64,000 nt of DNA from contig NC_082596.1 of the NCBI RefSeq assembly GCF_030936135.1, positions 2,642,155 through 2,706,154 on the forward strand, given 5' to 3'. Source of the DNA: Gavia stellata (taxonomy: Eukaryota > Chordata > Aves > Gaviiformes > Gaviidae). The stretch's first letter is position 1, and every line of letters starts with the position of its first letter. The notes below the pieces were generated by a model that ran no database searches, was not told the DNA's origin, and saw nothing but the letters and a program-made list of their open reading frames with translations. This document shows, piece by piece, positions 34,851 to 48,907 of the stretch. The position numbers were made by a program, and so were the translations under genes.

Positions 34851-35870
34851 ACAGGACAGCCAGTACCATAAGGTAAAGAAGCAGCAAAAGGAAAAATAAC
34901 TTTATAATTCAGAAAGCAGCTCCTGGAGAGGAGCTCTGAAAAGGGAGATGGTAGGTGGACTCAACACATAAGACAATGGATGGCTCCTTACATGCTGCAC
35001 AGAGTGCACACACTCCTCCACTGTTCTGATGAGTGTGCTATTCCTGCATCACAGCAGTTCTGCTACAGGAAAACCACAGTACAAGGATTTACTTTATTCA
35101 TTCTCTCATGCTTTATCCCTCCTCTAACTTATATTCCTCCTAAAAGCAAGAGTGTTGTCCCAATTTCAGGGACAGTTTCAGAGAAACACCCTTTAACTCA
35201 ATGCCCATATAACCAAGATAGGAAATCTGTATCTAGAAAAGAGGGGGCACTGTGCAAGCTCTTCCCATGCACAGGCAACACAGAAACACAAGATATTATT
35301 TCTGTTTTCTCCAAAAGATGATTCTTCTCTCAGTTGCTGCTACCTGAACCACACAACTAGGGGAACAGGAGGTAATGAAGCAGCTATGGGCAGACTGCTT
35401 AATTATTCACCCCTAATAAGGGAAGTTGTTCTTCGACAGTCCAAGCAAGGACCTGCAGGGCCCAAGTACTCTCCCCAGGTAAGGATACAATTTCAAATTC
35501 CTTGAACTATGAGAACAACACTGTCCTGACGAAGGGTCTCCTTCATAAAACCAGACATACATGGAACACACTGATTCATATTAGTCCTGGAAATACAATA
35601 AGGGCAGAAAATTTGACATCTAAGACTTCCTGAAATGACTTTGAGCCAAGGAAAAGAGCAAATCCCTTAGATGGGAGATTTGACACATGAGCTTCTGATA
35701 ATGTAAGAGGGATGATGCATGAGAAGGGTCATGAGGACTCCCTGACATTGAATCTTGGTTGCCTGCAAGAAGAATACACTGTGCCAGGGCCTTAGTCTTG
35801 GGCCAGTCTCTTCCCTATGGTCAGAACTTGAGAGTCCGTATTTGCAATGCACTGCCTGGCAGGAATTCCT

Positions 35871-35922
35871 TCCATCCATCCACCCATCCACCCATCCACC
35901 CATCCATCCATCCATCCATCCA
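35871..35922. repeat. CCAT microsatellite
   Basis: About thirteen units of CCAT with interspersed CCAC variants, ending in a pure (CCAT) run. Intronic; likely length-polymorphic. Confidence 0.95.
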
Positions 35923-38134
35923 ATAGCAGTCCCTGGTATCTGCAGTGAATGTCCTCGTTCACAGCAGGTACAAAGAAATGGCATGCCCCGAGATATTTTT
36001 TCCCTGTCTCAGATAAAAAATTTTTACAGGTAGCACAGACATATTAATTACAAGGCAGTATTTCACAGCCTGAGGCTACCCTACAGGCAGTAATGAAAGG
36101 AAGGAAATGTGGGAACAGAGGTCTTCCAATGGCAAAATATGCCCAGCATCTTCTCCAGAACAACCTAAAGGGAAGGGGTTTTTTAACCCACAGCTGTCAA
36201 GTCTAGCTAACCCTTAACAGGTCATAGACATCCAAAGATTTCTTTTTTATCATTTCCCAAGTCAAGTAATTGCACAATTTCCAGTGCATATTTTTGTCAC
36301 TTCTGTCATGATTACTACCTGCTCTCCCAGCAGTGGTTTACCATGTTTTCCCTCAGTTCTACATCCCCTTCTCTGACTCCTTCTCTCTCAGACACAGATA
36401 CTACCACAAAGAGTTGCTGAAAACTTCTATGATTTCCAAAAGCCAAGAAAAATGGACAGAAGGATCTATCCTTTCATGCCATGCTATCCCAGAAACGAGC
36501 CTCTGAAACCTATGGGAGGTAAGCTGGAGAGGGCAGGAACAAGGCAGTAACATCCTTGATGTGCTTTCTACCAAACAACTATGGCTAATTCCAGGTCATA
36601 GAGGAGCCAGGAATCCTCATGGCATCTGATTTACATTACAAGACTTCAAAACTGAATGGCAAAGCTGGTCCAAGGTCTGGGATGAAGGCCAGCAGAATGG
36701 TGGCAGTGGCATGAAGCATAATCAGGGCTTTGCCTTATTGACAACCTCATTTACAATAGATTTGAAGGAAGAAAAACAGAAACAGTTCAGCTGCAGAATG
36801 AAGTGGGTGATACGGGTAGATGGGGGCTGAGTGAACTAATTCGTGCATTACTCAGTGGTCCCTTTGCAAGAACAAGAGCATAGGACACCAAGACAAACAA
36901 CAAAAAGTGTACTGGAATTTATCATCTAAGGTATTCTATCTGCTGGGAAATAAAAGACATATCCTCTTACAAAAACCCTCCAATTTCTATCAAGCCACTT
37001 AAATTAGAAAAGCAGGATAAGTAGGAGATTTGGATTTCATATCCCTTTTTTTCTGTTTTGAAGATGAATCAGAATATATGATTTATGACAGACCAATGTC
37101 AGACAATATGGGAGCAGAATTTGAGATTGCTTTGCTTTTTAAATGAATTTACTATGAACTGAGAGCCTCTCCTATTTAACAGCCTGATTTATTAATAGTA
37201 AAGCTTCTGCTGGTTTAGCATTCCTCTGCAGTCACAGGGAACCAAAATGCAGTGACCTGCTGATTCCAGACTTGCGGTACGCGTGTCTGGAGCAATGCCG
37301 TCTCACCATCTCAGCTGGACACTGTTGCAAAAGGTAAGTAAACGACTTCAGCAGTGAAAAATAAATGAGATTTTGTTTAGCTTTTGCATCTTATAGAAAC
37401 TTTGAGCTCTTAATAGAGGTGATTGCGTGTTCTCTTTTTCTAAGGACAATTGGTTGTTTTTCAAAAATGTACATTTTCCCCTAAACTCTTTTGGATTTTA
37501 TATAAATGGCTCAGTTTTCAGAAAAAAAGAAGAAAACCTTGTGTTTTGATTTTCTTTTATATTTGTACATTCTGAGATTTAGCACTCACTGCCTATTTTT
37601 GCTTAGATTGATTAAAGGTAGGAGTTTTCAAATTGCAGATGTCTAGATCTGAGACTGTTTCTTTCACACATTTTACGTAAATTACCTTAGACATCAAAGC
37701 CAAAATATAGCATCACTTGGAAATGAACTAGATTAGATAATAAAATTTCAAAAAGGGAAGGAAGGAAGACAAATCTTCTCTCATCGCTCTCCCTCCTACC
37801 TCAACCTTTGGGAAAAAAAGCCAACTATATAAATAGCAACAATTTCTCCCGCAGACCAAAACTCTGGTATTTTCTTTTTTTTTTTTTAACTAACTCCAGC
37901 AGCATCTAAGAAGAGATTTAACAGCATTTGACTTGTGTAACTCAGAGCTATGAGAAACACTTTAAGATTCTGAGAACTAATTCCAAGTGCTTTTAGGGGT
38001 CCAAAAGAGGCAGTCAACACTTATCAAATCAGAACTGCAGCCCTAAGAGGTATTAAGCTTAATAGGAGAAAAAAACACTTAGAAGTGATTTGCCAACTCA
38101 CTTATATGATACTGAATGCTCTGCAGCCTCTGGA

Positions 38135-38360
38135 GTAAAAAACTCAAGCACATGCTTAAGTGTTTGACAAAGCTGGAGCTTGAGGCCCCCATTTACCATC
38201 AAAATTAATGGGAACCACATCTTTAAGTCTGTAACTCCAAGAACTAAATTAAATGGGGGCATTAAACATATACCCAGCTTCCAACAAATGAAGAGTCCCT
38301 TTGTCTTCCATGGGCTGCTCACATGCTTAAATCTAGGCATGTCATGAAGTACTTTTCAGG
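38135..38360. repeat. Ancient amniote interspersed repeat relic
   Basis: CAAGCACATGCTTAAGTGTT near the start, CACATGCTTAAATCTAGGCA near the end and the final GGATCCAGCCC resemble the widespread phrase 'CACATGCTTAAAGTTAAGCA ... TGCTGGATC.GGGCC'. Old and diverged. Confidence 0.45.
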
Positions 38361-41300
38361 ATCCAGCCCATCAGCTTTTGCTCCAGGGATGTTGCAGGAG
38401 CCCTACACTACTCATGGCCCACAGAATGAGGTCAGGGAGAGTTAGGGATGTGGGGAGGTGGGCAGGGACACAGGGAGAGAAAACAAACAAGGGCTGGTGA
38501 GTGCAGGGAAATGAAAGAGGGAAATAAAATAAATTAAAAAAAAAAGAAAGTGGAAAGAAAGAAAGAAAAGAAGTTGAAATTAGAGGAACTAACATGGCGT
38601 TACTGGTGGCTGTGGCCGAAACTTCAGCAGAAGAAACTACTCCACACTTGGAACATTTGAGCGTCATGCCGTAAAGGGGCACTGCCATCTGACTGCAATT
38701 AAAACCAAAAGACTGAAACAAAACAAAACACTTTGCTTATGAACACAAACGTAGAAAGGAAAGGGAAAGAGAAGCCAAAAGAAAGAAAGAACGAAAGAAA
38801 GGAAGAAAGAAGAAAGGGAACCAACCAACCATACCCAGTTTGAAAAGAGAAATGAAAGACAGGCAGGAATAAAACTCTCATCTGTACCACTCCAGATGCG
38901 GGAAATGGGAAAAAAAGTACAATTCAGAGACGTGTTGGTGCCGCTGGAGAGGGTGGAACTGTGTTGGTGAATGTTTTGCCAGATTCAGGGTGTGTCTCTC
39001 TGACACACATGGAAGAGAAACCAGTACTGCTCTCCCAGTCTCCACCTCCTTCTTTTGGTTTGTTTTTGAGAAATTGCTCTTTTCCCTCCTGGCCTTTTTG
39101 CTCCAAAACAAAAAAGGTGGCAGGGTTGTACAGTAGAAGGCAAGAAGTAGGGCTGTGGGGACTGTGTCTGCTTATTTTCTTTCCTAAAGTCATAGGGTTA
39201 AGTCATATATTTTCTCCACTGGCCCTTGTGTGTTAATCCTCGCCTTGGTGGAGATACCCACATGGCAGCTGAAAATACCAGGAGACAGGCCACTCTTTGG
39301 TTGCTTAATCTGTGATGAAGGACATGCAAATGGGACTGTTTATGTCCTGGAAGTTAAGCACGAGCTTGGGTTTTTTGTATTACCATCAACCTGCCCTGAA
39401 GTCAGCTGCCTGGCTGACTACTTACGAGACATTTGTTCTCTCAGATCTTGTTTTGGAGCTGAAAACATCTTTGGGATGAACCCTGAGACTTATTCACACC
39501 AGTTGCTCCCACTTTTTCTGGATGGGAACCATCAGAACCACAGAACCAGGACATTGTGGGCTGCTGGTATAAGGGGCTGCAGGGATATGCTAAAGGGCAT
39601 GTCCTCATGATTTTTAGAAGCTGATGTGTGTGAACCCACCTAGCTGACAAGCCAGCTCTTACTCAGGAGCCCAGAAGCCACATTAGCTTGGCATTGGCCC
39701 TGTTTCTTCTCAGGATTTACTAGTTTGTGTGCGTTCTCTGACTTGCACAGATAGATATCCACATCAGATCTGGCTTAGAAAACGGGCAGGAGTCTACAAA
39801 ACATCGTACAGACCTGCATACAATGCCTGATATCAGAGAAGGCATGAACGTCACTGCCAAAGGACAGTAGGTCTCTCACTCTTGGGTGATGGCAGTGCAG
39901 CTGGTGAGGGGTGATGTATGCAGGTACCAGAGGTCGGGGGTTTTACAGCCTTACCCTGCCTGGGACAGAGATTAGGAAACTTGACAGATAGTTTCTTAAC
40001 TTTTATGTCTTTGTGTTCAGTCTCACTGCAGAAAGGGCATCCCCATGAGCACCAACACAGCATTGTCAGTGGTCCTAGTGGCCCACTTTCATGTGGCTAT
40101 TGATTGGTCTTTTAATTAATTACAGTGACATAAGCCATTACTCCCTTCCAGAATAATGGCTAAGGCATCCCACAGAAACTTTCAGTCTTCAGACACAGAG
40201 AAAAGTAGCTCGTGTGTCAATAGATACATATCTTCCAGGAAGGATGGTGTAAATCCAGGGAGGACAATGGCTGAACCAAAGATAAAGTGGGTCTTGAGAA
40301 GCATTAAGTGCACGACCCTTAAAAAAAGACAGCTTAACCCCAGATCTATAAGCCACAAAGAACAGATAAGCAGAGAGACAGAGAGAGGCAGAGATAGGCA
40401 GCAAAAAGAAAGTAGATTGATTTGAGGAATTTGATGGAAAACTATACCAGAAAAAACATGAATGACACTGAATCACGAAGAACTGGCCAAAAGACCACTA
40501 TAACACACAACTGTAACTGCTGTTGGGTGTATTTATGCAGAAAGTTGTAAGCAGTAGGCACAGATGTGGGTACATTTATATTCTAATTTGTCCTTGTTGG
40601 GGGCATGAGGTTGTTAATATATTGAATTTCCATAGCAGGTTTATATTGGTGCCTGTACGTATGAAAGGGTAGCTAATGAAATAATCACAGTGAATAATGC
40701 ATTCATTTAATTTAGCTTTTTCTGCTTCCTAAATATTCACAAACAGCTTACAGTCTCATCTGGTGTGTTCACTGGAGCCTGGACTTTGCTACCGTTTATT
40801 GAACAGTGCTTTACACCACACATGGCCCAAAGAGCAGGAGCACTGCTTCCAACATGACATTCCCAGAAGAAGGGCAATCCAAATCTGTTCCTATTTTAAT
40901 GTACTTATTATCTTTCCAATTACTTTCTTCTCTATGCACTGACAATCCAGCTCTGTTACATCCCGCCAGGACAGTCACGCAGAGAATATTTCACACAAGG
41001 TATTGGGGCAAACTTTCTCAAGTCCTCTCTATAATCAACGAAGAGAGGAAAGAAGTAAAGGTCCTCTAAGGGGCAAGTTGGAACAACTAAATAAGGCTCC
41101 TGTCTCTCTCCAGTAGTTACAGAGGAAGCCTAGGGAGATTAAACTCAGCAGGCTAAAATTAGCCTTTGTGAATATACCCTATAGTCTCATTCTTCTTCCC
41201 TGGCTGCGTGAGCACACAAATGCTTCTGGAATAAACGCTGGCTGAATAAATTTAAAATTCATTGTAAAGGCTCCTGCGTCTGACATTAAAACCTTCGTTT

Positions 41301-41997
41301 TTAGTACCAGTTCTGTCCATAGAGCTCAAACACTTGTCGGTGCGGCTGACCACGAACGGAGACCGTTCTGCTGGGAGACACTTGCACGGTTTTCTCCCGT
41401 GGCCGGACAGTAGTTGGGGCAGTTGTGTGTGTTCCTCCAGCTGTCCGGGTAATCACACCCAACTCTACAGCCCGGTTTTGTGATAGATCTATAAAGTCAT
41501 TGCCATTAGAAAGTCAACGTTTTCTGACAGATGTGACAACAGTAATCATAGCAATTTCCTCTGCTAAGTATCGGGCAAAACCTATCATGTCTCAGGTATT
41601 ATTTCATGGGAACTGTTAGGACTGATTTTTTTGTGCCAACCAATCTGCGGCACGTGTGCTGGGCTCCTCTTAGTGTTCAACAGATCTTTTTTTTCCCTAT
41701 TTTTGTTTTTTTCCCTTTGCTTTTGTTTTTTGCAACACTGAACCATACTTCTTGCCTCTGCTAAAGGAAACACAATGTTTCTTTATACCATCTCCTCAGA
41801 TCCAAACATCTCCAAGGCCGTTACTCATTCTGATGATCTTCAGATCTACCTTCCAACACGGTTCCCAAGCCCAGGCCAGAAGCGGCTAGCTAAAGGGAAG
41901 GGGCACCAAAGCTCTCAAAAGTGCTTCCGCACTCTCAGTGGGTGCACTTCAAAAGGAGAACAAAATCACTGAGCACAGAGAAGGCTTAAAAGTGCTG

Positions 41998-42010
41998 CAC
42001 ACACACACAC
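41998..42010. repeat. Short CA dinucleotide repeat
   Basis: About six CA units followed by a diverged GGACACGAAAG purine-rich segment. Confidence 0.8.
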
Positions 42011-44068
42011 GGACACGAAAGAGGGGGGAAAAAAGAGAAAAGAAAGAAAAAACAAAGAACATCAGAAAAATGACTTTTTTTTTTTTGCTTTGTAGGTTTT
42101 GTTTTCAAAGTACAACTACGAATGTGATCAATAACCAGCTGCTATGTATTAAATAAGGTCATTCTGTATGAAGCTTAGATTAGAGAGGGAGAGACTGAGA
42201 GACAGTAACTCGCTGCTCTGCTAATCCAATAAAACATTTATTTCAGTGCTGACTTTCAAGTGCAATTATCTTGCTACAGACTCTGCCTGCAGTTCAGGTA
42301 TTTTCTTGAGTTCTCTCTTTGTAAAGAAGGCATCACCCAGAATAAAGCACTCACTCGTTAGCAGCTGCTTTAAGCAATGCACCAATGTCACTTCTTCGCA
42401 TAGCTGCTCAATCCAGCAGCGACCGATACTCTTATCATCGAAACGTGCTCAAGTCTCCTCTTATTATTATGAGCATGGCACTGCTCAGGCATCGAGATTC
42501 TCCTCTTTGCTGCACCGAGGGACCATGTCACTTGGTCATGTCAACACTTCTGATAAAACATGAACCTTAACAGGTTCCTGTGTTTCTCCCCAGGCTGGAT
42601 AAGAGCTTGCTTCTACCCTCACTTTTGCTGCCATCACTCAATTAAAAACCACTTCCACCAGAACTACTCAATAGTGCAATGACAGGAATATTGAACCTCG
42701 TCTCTACTTTCTGCCTCTACTTTCTGAGACGCAATTTTAGGGGCCAAGGCTTTTGCAGCACCGCAGTGGATAAAGCACCTTATCCTCTCTGTGAAGCCTA
42801 GGAGTGCAGCAAACAAGGCGACAGGTACCCATGCTCCCTCCACTTTCATAGGTAGGGTATATCCTGCATCTTCTCCACCAGCCTCTTAAGGTTTTAGGCT
42901 CTGCCTGCAGCCAAGGTGCAGTGCCACCAGAACACCTCTTGCTCTCCTTGTCTCTTTGTAAACAACTTCTTCCTTCAAGATTACGATCGTTATCTGCAGC
43001 GATAAATCAAATGCCATCGATGGACAAGTGAGAACCTCCTAGCAGCAGGTAAGGAGCAGGTAAGGTTCTCTGACTGCAACAGCAAGCCAAGTAAGGCAGT
43101 GGAATATAACATACTAACATCAGCAGCCAGGCTGACCTGTGCATTTGATTTGACTCAGAGTGTCAGCCTGCCATTTCTGTCTTTTGCTTGGAGCATGGCA
43201 TAGCTCAGGGGTAATGTCTGAGCAGGCTACAGACTCATTTCTAGAAACAAAGATGAAGGGGGGTCTCATCCTTCTGGAGCCAATGACAAAATAGGCATTG
43301 TCAACAGAGTTTGGAACAGAGAGCCCTGCATGGTAGCTGCCGCCTCAGCAAACCCTAGTGAGACCAGGGTGATAAGAACTGTGGAGTCAGCTCTTTGGTT
43401 TATACTATGAAGAAAATCAGGTAACACAAGCCCCAGGCTTCAGGGATGGAGTCTGGGGTGATGGCTGTGGAGAAGATAAAGAACCTCAGGTGGCATCAGA
43501 AATTTTTCTTGCAGAAGAGTTAGCTTTACTTACCAGTCCTCCTCTTTACACTTCCATCCATCTACTAATCTGTTCACTGCTAGACCTCCAAAGACCCTTT
43601 TCTTAAAAGTATCACATACCTTTGCTGTCCCTCAGCCACCTGCCAGCCATTAGACATGACTTCTCTGTTACACAGCCCATGCCTCATGCCACACTCAGCA
43701 ATGATGAGTCCTTCTCTCATCCAGCTGCTGTCTCTAGGAGTTAGTGAGAAGAGTCACTTTGCTCTCCCTAATCTTTGGGAGGATACATCAGCCTGGGCTG
43801 AAGCCATTTTAACAAAGAGATGAACTTCTAACCTTCCTCCATAGTAACACAGTGCTGCTTCTTGGATCTTTTGTCTCTGCTGCACTGAGTGACAAGGCAG
43901 AGAGATTAAACCAACCGGGGTTTTTTCTTTCATTTTGTTTAAATCTGCTTTTGCTTTTTGTTTGCATCTCCAATCTCTCTTTGCATTCCTTGCCTGGTTA
44001 TTGATCACAACCTTGGGTGTTTTTTTTTTTTCTTTCATTCTTTACTTAGATGTATTGATAAGGCATAC

Positions 44069-44154
44069 CCTGCCCGTTCCTTCAGTTTCTTATCTGTTAT
44101 TCCATCTTTGGATACAAGTTTGTTAAAAACCAGAATGCCAATAACCATGTTCAC
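44069..44154 (-). CDS. ADGRB1: ADGRB1 exon: end of TM5 and intracellular loop 3
   Basis: An 86-nt exon encoding [28 protein letters not shown] and two bases of a Gly codon (residues 97-125). The first ten residues finish TM5. The charged remainder is intracellular loop 3, which contacts G proteins in this family; its Lys/Asp-rich sequence is as I recall it from human BAI1. The acceptor is TTGACAG before GTGAACATGG. The donor is GTATGC, another non-optimal 5' site. The split Gly codon is completed by the first base of the next exon. Confidence 0.95.
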
Positions 44155-47100
44155 CTGTCAAAAGAGAAACAACACACAATTTTGTTCTCAAGTGGGTCAG
44201 GTCAAACTTGGTAGCACAGAAGGAAAAAAAAACATTTCGCAAGCTAAATCCTTCCCATTTCTCCCGAAGCCAGGTAGCACGGTCACACTTCTGCAGGCCA
44301 CCACCCTCTCTGTCCCTTCTCCACCCTGTCCCACCTCCCCTGGCCATGCATCAGTGAGTTCAGGACAGCAGAATGCAGCTGGCAGCAGATCAGAGAGGTG
44401 TCCATGAACCAGGACAAGACTGTTAAGTTCTCAGATTGCTGCAGGGCTGTTTGAAGCCCGATGCCTGCTCAAGGTTTAGCAAGCAAAACTCAAGGCACAA
44501 GAACAATTTTTCAGGGTAATACAAATAGAAAGTGGCCAATACAGGGAAGAGCAGTGGATTGACACTGGCTACATTCAAAAGTGCCTTCTGGAGTCTGTGC
44601 TACCAAAGCAGTGACATTAAGAGGATTGGGTGGTGCGGTGCAGACAGCTTGTCATAGTTCTTGCTTGGTGAACCAGCACCGCTGCTCTCAGAGTAAGAGG
44701 TGGAGGGGCACTGGAGCAAGAAGAAACATCAGCTACTGTGGTGGGATGTCTTGAGAGATACTGCAGATGGCACAGCACGTTGATTAGCCATCTAGCCATT
44801 TCTAAAAAATCAGGAGCAGGGCAACTGCATGCAATCCTTCATCCTGCTTTGTTAGGGTGAGAGCATGGATGTCTGTATCAATCAGGTATAAATATTCACA
44901 GTGAAACGCAGGCTGTACAGAGCTGAGGCCTTGCAAAGTGATGCTAAACTCCTCACTGTGCCTTTCCAACTGCATTCATTGCTGCCAGCTGCATCTGTTT
45001 TACAAACCTCATCTAAACCTCAGCAACCTCTGAATGTGAACACATTAGTGACACGTGAGCACTACCCTCTTCATGGAGGCACAACACTGATGGTGGAAAA
45101 AAGTGACACTCTCCTGGTTTTGCTGACAATTAAACAGCTGGTGTTGGTAGAACGATGTGCTAGATGCTCTTCTGCATGTTGGGCTTGCAAGGAAATGTTT
45201 AAGGCCAAATTCAGAGATGTGCAACATTACATGTTTGCTGAGAGCCTTGGTGAGTTTAATAGACCCTTGAGAGATGGTCCTAGGAGACAACTAGTACAAC
45301 TCATACTCCAAAGGAAGAGAGATGTCTGCTCACACCAAGCCTCCACCTAATTGCCTAAATCATCCTCAAGAATGAGCAATTTTTCTGAGTTTGGATTGCT
45401 GGTTTCAGCAGGACACGACCCAGCTCACTGATGCGGAGTCCACAGCTGGGAATAAATGGAAGAGCTCACAAATAGCAGTTATTTTCTTTTGCATCAGCTG
45501 CTGGGTCAGTGGACTACTTCCACAGCTGCAAGTCCGTTTCTAGAGCACACCATGGTATTGTTTTAGAGAAACAACACTGGCAAGTCAGACGCAGTAACTC
45601 AGCCAAGGATCAGCAGGAAATCAAACCCTCGTTATGTGCTTGGAGAGAGAGAACACTTTCAATTCACTAATCCTTCTTCACCACACTGGAGGCTGGTGAG
45701 TGCAAGAGAGACTTTTCTTTAAGGTGCAGCATGGCAGTAGGAAAGATGGGGTTGAAGTGCGGCCGGCTGGATAGCTCCTGGGGCTGGGCACAACACAGTG
45801 CGTATCCTCATTCATATATAGCAGGGGAGATGACAAAGTGCAGCTCTGCAATCACGGCTCTGCAACTGTTTTAATAAATAAAAGCTATTTTATCCAATAC
45901 ATTGATCATCATGATCAACATCCTGCTCTGATCTTGGTTCCATTTCTTTACAAAATCAGGGGTATAACATGCACATGCTTCTAAACACAGCCGCTCTTAA
46001 TAACATGCAAGGTAGCTTTACTTCCTTATCTCTGGGATGCTGTCCAGAAGCAAAGACACAAGTCTGAGATTCTGCCCTTGAGATAACCGGTACGTGATGA
46101 CTGAAGACTCTGTCCTGACTTCACCACGCCATGAGCCTCTCCCTGCAGTAACCCCTTGCCTTCAACCTGTGCACAATTATCACCAGGCTGCTTCACCTGA
46201 GCTAGGTGAGTAAAACTGTTTGCAACAGCTCTGCATTTCAGGCTGCTAGGATTTTTAAGACTAAAGGTCAAATCTTTATAGCCATTCAGTGTTAGTGGGC
46301 TGACTGCAAGTTGCAAATATTACTGAAGCTGCAGGCCAACCATCTTAAGAATATTATTTTGAATAAAGATATTCTCCAAGCCAAAGGCCTTTTTCCGATG
46401 TGGAGAATAATAAGGGAGGGTGTGGTAATAGAAAAATCATGTCGATAGGAGAACCACAGTACAGAGATGCTTGAATGGCTTGGTAGGATTGAGCACAAGT
46501 CTGGCGTGGCCAGGGCTAAGGCAGAGGCAACAAGCCCAGCTGTAGCCAAGTGAGCTGTCTGCAAAGTCATTTGGGCGTCTATATATCATACTCATCAGAG
46601 TTTTGGGTGAGAAAAAGCTCAAGCACAGAGTCAAGTCCCACCTTGATCTATGCACCCCTGCATGACAGCAGCTGTGTTGTTTCTGGAGCAAACCCGTCCT
46701 GAGAGCAGCACAGCTGCAGATCCCCTGTACAGCCCTGCAGGAGCCTGACTGTCCTTATGTTGAGCCAGGCAGACTGTCCCTCCATCGCTGACATGGTCAA
46801 CCTGAAATCAAGACAAAGCACGCGGAGAACAGACAGCTGTCCAGTCTTGTGGACAGTGCACGCTTGTGAACTGTGTGTTCAACGTCTGGCTCTATGAAAA
46901 GTCACAGTGTGAATTTGGGCAACTTATTGAGCTTATCTGTTTCCCAGGTTCCCATTTATGAAAAGGCTTTCAATGCTGCTTCTTCTTCTCCTTCCCCAAG
47001 CTCCTCAGTATATACACCTCCTTGGGCAGCATTCACTTCTCACTTTAGCCAGCAATGAGTCAGTTAGTCTAAACTAGGTGCGTAGGCTCTCTCTCTAGGT

Positions 47101-48840
47101 ACTGAATAGAGACAGACACCCCCGAAGATGATTCACCACTTCCTAAGATCATCTGTATGAACCACCATTTGCAGGTGTTGACCTCTCTGTAAGGATATCT
47201 CCCTTTCCAGATTCGATCGTGAGTGAAAACTGAGATGCTAAATGGAAGCAGGCCCATGTGTTTTTCTCACACTTTAAAAAAGCCAAGGAAAGCCGAAGGA
47301 TTACTCCCCTTGTTGTTGGCACAACAAAAGCAACAGGGCTTGAGGCAGCAGATTGACTCCCCCTTCTCTGGGCACTACCAAAGCTCCCTCCCTCCTAATC
47401 ACTGCTGTCTATTGAGCATTCAAGCCTCTGAGCTAGAGCTATCGGCTGTTATGTTGTTGGGGCAAAGAGTTAGTTCATGTGAAAGCACTAAGCCACTTAC
47501 TGCTCCTGTCAATTATCCTGGCTATAAAGTAGACCCTGACCCCCATCAGCTACATTACTGAGGGAAATCCAGCTATCACGTGCCTACAGAGATCTAAGGA
47601 CTGTCTGGCATGAAGATCTGCTTATCCCCACTCTTTGCTGACTGCTATCTGAAGGCTCAACTATGTGTTGCAGCCCTATGCTAAAGAGAGACCCTAACTG
47701 ATACAAGCTTCACTTTATTATAGAGGAGGGGCAACTGCTGGCTTGTCTCTTTGTCATCGTGATGGCACCAAGGTGGTTTGATGTGGAATGACAGCAGTGA
47801 GAATAGAGGCAGCAAGAGCTTTTGTGTAGTTATTCTCTTGTAAGCCTGCTCCTGCTGAGGGTCAGTTAACTCCCCCCCAGGCACTGCATGAAACAAAAGC
47901 CTGATCTGATAAAGAAATTGTGAGTGTCAACAACCCCATTCCTGTGGGACCCTCCAGGGCACTTGAGCCTTAGAGGACATACAGCTCCTCCACTGGATAA
48001 AACACTGGGCTGGAGAGAAACTGCAGACTGTCACTTACATGTGAGGGCTCAAATGTGGCATTAAACATTTCTGAAATTGCTGCAGGAGGGATTTCCTGAA
48101 GGACCAGCAGTTCTCAAATTCATTGAACCCTGACAGTCAAGCTTTCTCATGGCCAGTGAGGCTTCAACAGCAGGGAAGCTTGATGAAAGGTATGTCATCT
48201 CTGGAGTGACACCTTCAACTCAAGTAATAACTGGCCAAGACTGCCTTTGGTGCTGTGTAGGAGCCAAGGGTGAGGGGACAGTAGAACAGACTCCCACCAT
48301 GCATGAGCTGGTGGGACAGAGTTTAGGAATGTTCACTTTAACCATGCTGTGCCTTTGAACTAGAAGCAAACATGTCATTTTTAGGGTCACAGAGGACCCA
48401 CTTCGGCACTGATTTGAAGACCTCTATTTCACCTGCAAACAAGGAAGCTGCTGACGTGCACTGGCCATCTGGGACAGACCAGGAATAAATGCTGGCTGTG
48501 GAGGCACAGTCTGGTCTGAAAGCAACCAGTAACAGCAGTTTCTGAAGGAGTTAATGTCAGAGTTTTCCACCATCATCCTGCACTTCCATTCAGATAGGGC
48601 AAAACCAAGGTAAAGCATTAATCAGATGTCTAGGGGACTCCAGAGAGGACAGAGGTGGAAGGCTGAGAGCTGAGGCACATCATATTTCACAATCAAATCC
48701 ATCCCCGATTGCTGGCTTCTAACACTTTGCTCTTTATTCCTGAAGGAGAAAGCGATTCAAAATATGAGTGGAAATAAAGAGGGGCATTCTTGGGTTGAAA
48801 CAAGGAAAGCGCTATAAGATAAAGAGCCAAGCTTAAATAC
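44155..48840 (-). other. ADGRB1 intron (4.7 kb)
   Basis: Donor GTATTT at 48840, acceptor TTGACAG ending at 44155. No repeat of note, RNA gene or extra exon is recognised. Confidence 0.85.
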
Positions 48841-48907
48841 CAAAACGACAGCAGCCGCTGGTCCCACGAAGGCATAGAGAAGACCTCCTTCTAACGACAG
48901 CCAGCAG
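48841..48907 (-). CDS. ADGRB1: ADGRB1 exon: extracellular loop 2 Cys-Trp and TM5 start
   Basis: A 67-nt exon completing the split Tyr codon and encoding [19 protein letters not shown] then VVL (residues 74-96). The Cys-Trp pair is the conserved extracellular loop 2 motif of adhesion GPCRs; its Cys is expected to pair with the TM3 Cys. The rest enters TM5. The acceptor is TTTCCAG before CTGCTGG. The donor is GTATTT, which lacks the usual purine at +3/+4 and G at +5, so the 5' splice site looks weak. The exon ends in phase 0 and joins cleanly to VNMVIG in the next exon. Confidence 0.93.

Larger units (their letters stand above)
30826..44068 (-). other. ADGRB1 intron between TM5/ICL3 and TM6 exons (13.2 kb)
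   Basis: Donor GTATGC at 44068, acceptor CTTGACAG ending at 30826. The largest complete intron here. It contains a CR1-like relic (34690-34850), older repeat relics (33568-33620 and 38135-38360), a CCAT microsatellite (35871-35922), A/G-rich tracts near 38500-38580 and 38760-38820, and a CA run at 41998-42010. ORFs up to 126 codons (39230-39610, plus) show no recognised domain. Confidence 0.85.

Noticed and set aside
35871..35922. CCAT tract considered as a CRISPR-like array or telomeric repeat
   Set aside because: It is a simple tetranucleotide microsatellite without spacers and does not match TTAGGG.
39230..39610. 126-codon plus-strand ORF in the 13.2-kb intron
   Set aside because: No recognisable domain, no splice or promoter context, and its length is expected by chance in this much sequence.
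42703..42729. Near-duplicate TCTACTTTCTG words flanked by GTCTC/GAGAC
   Set aside because: Too short and imperfect to separate from chance in a pyrimidine-rich intron.
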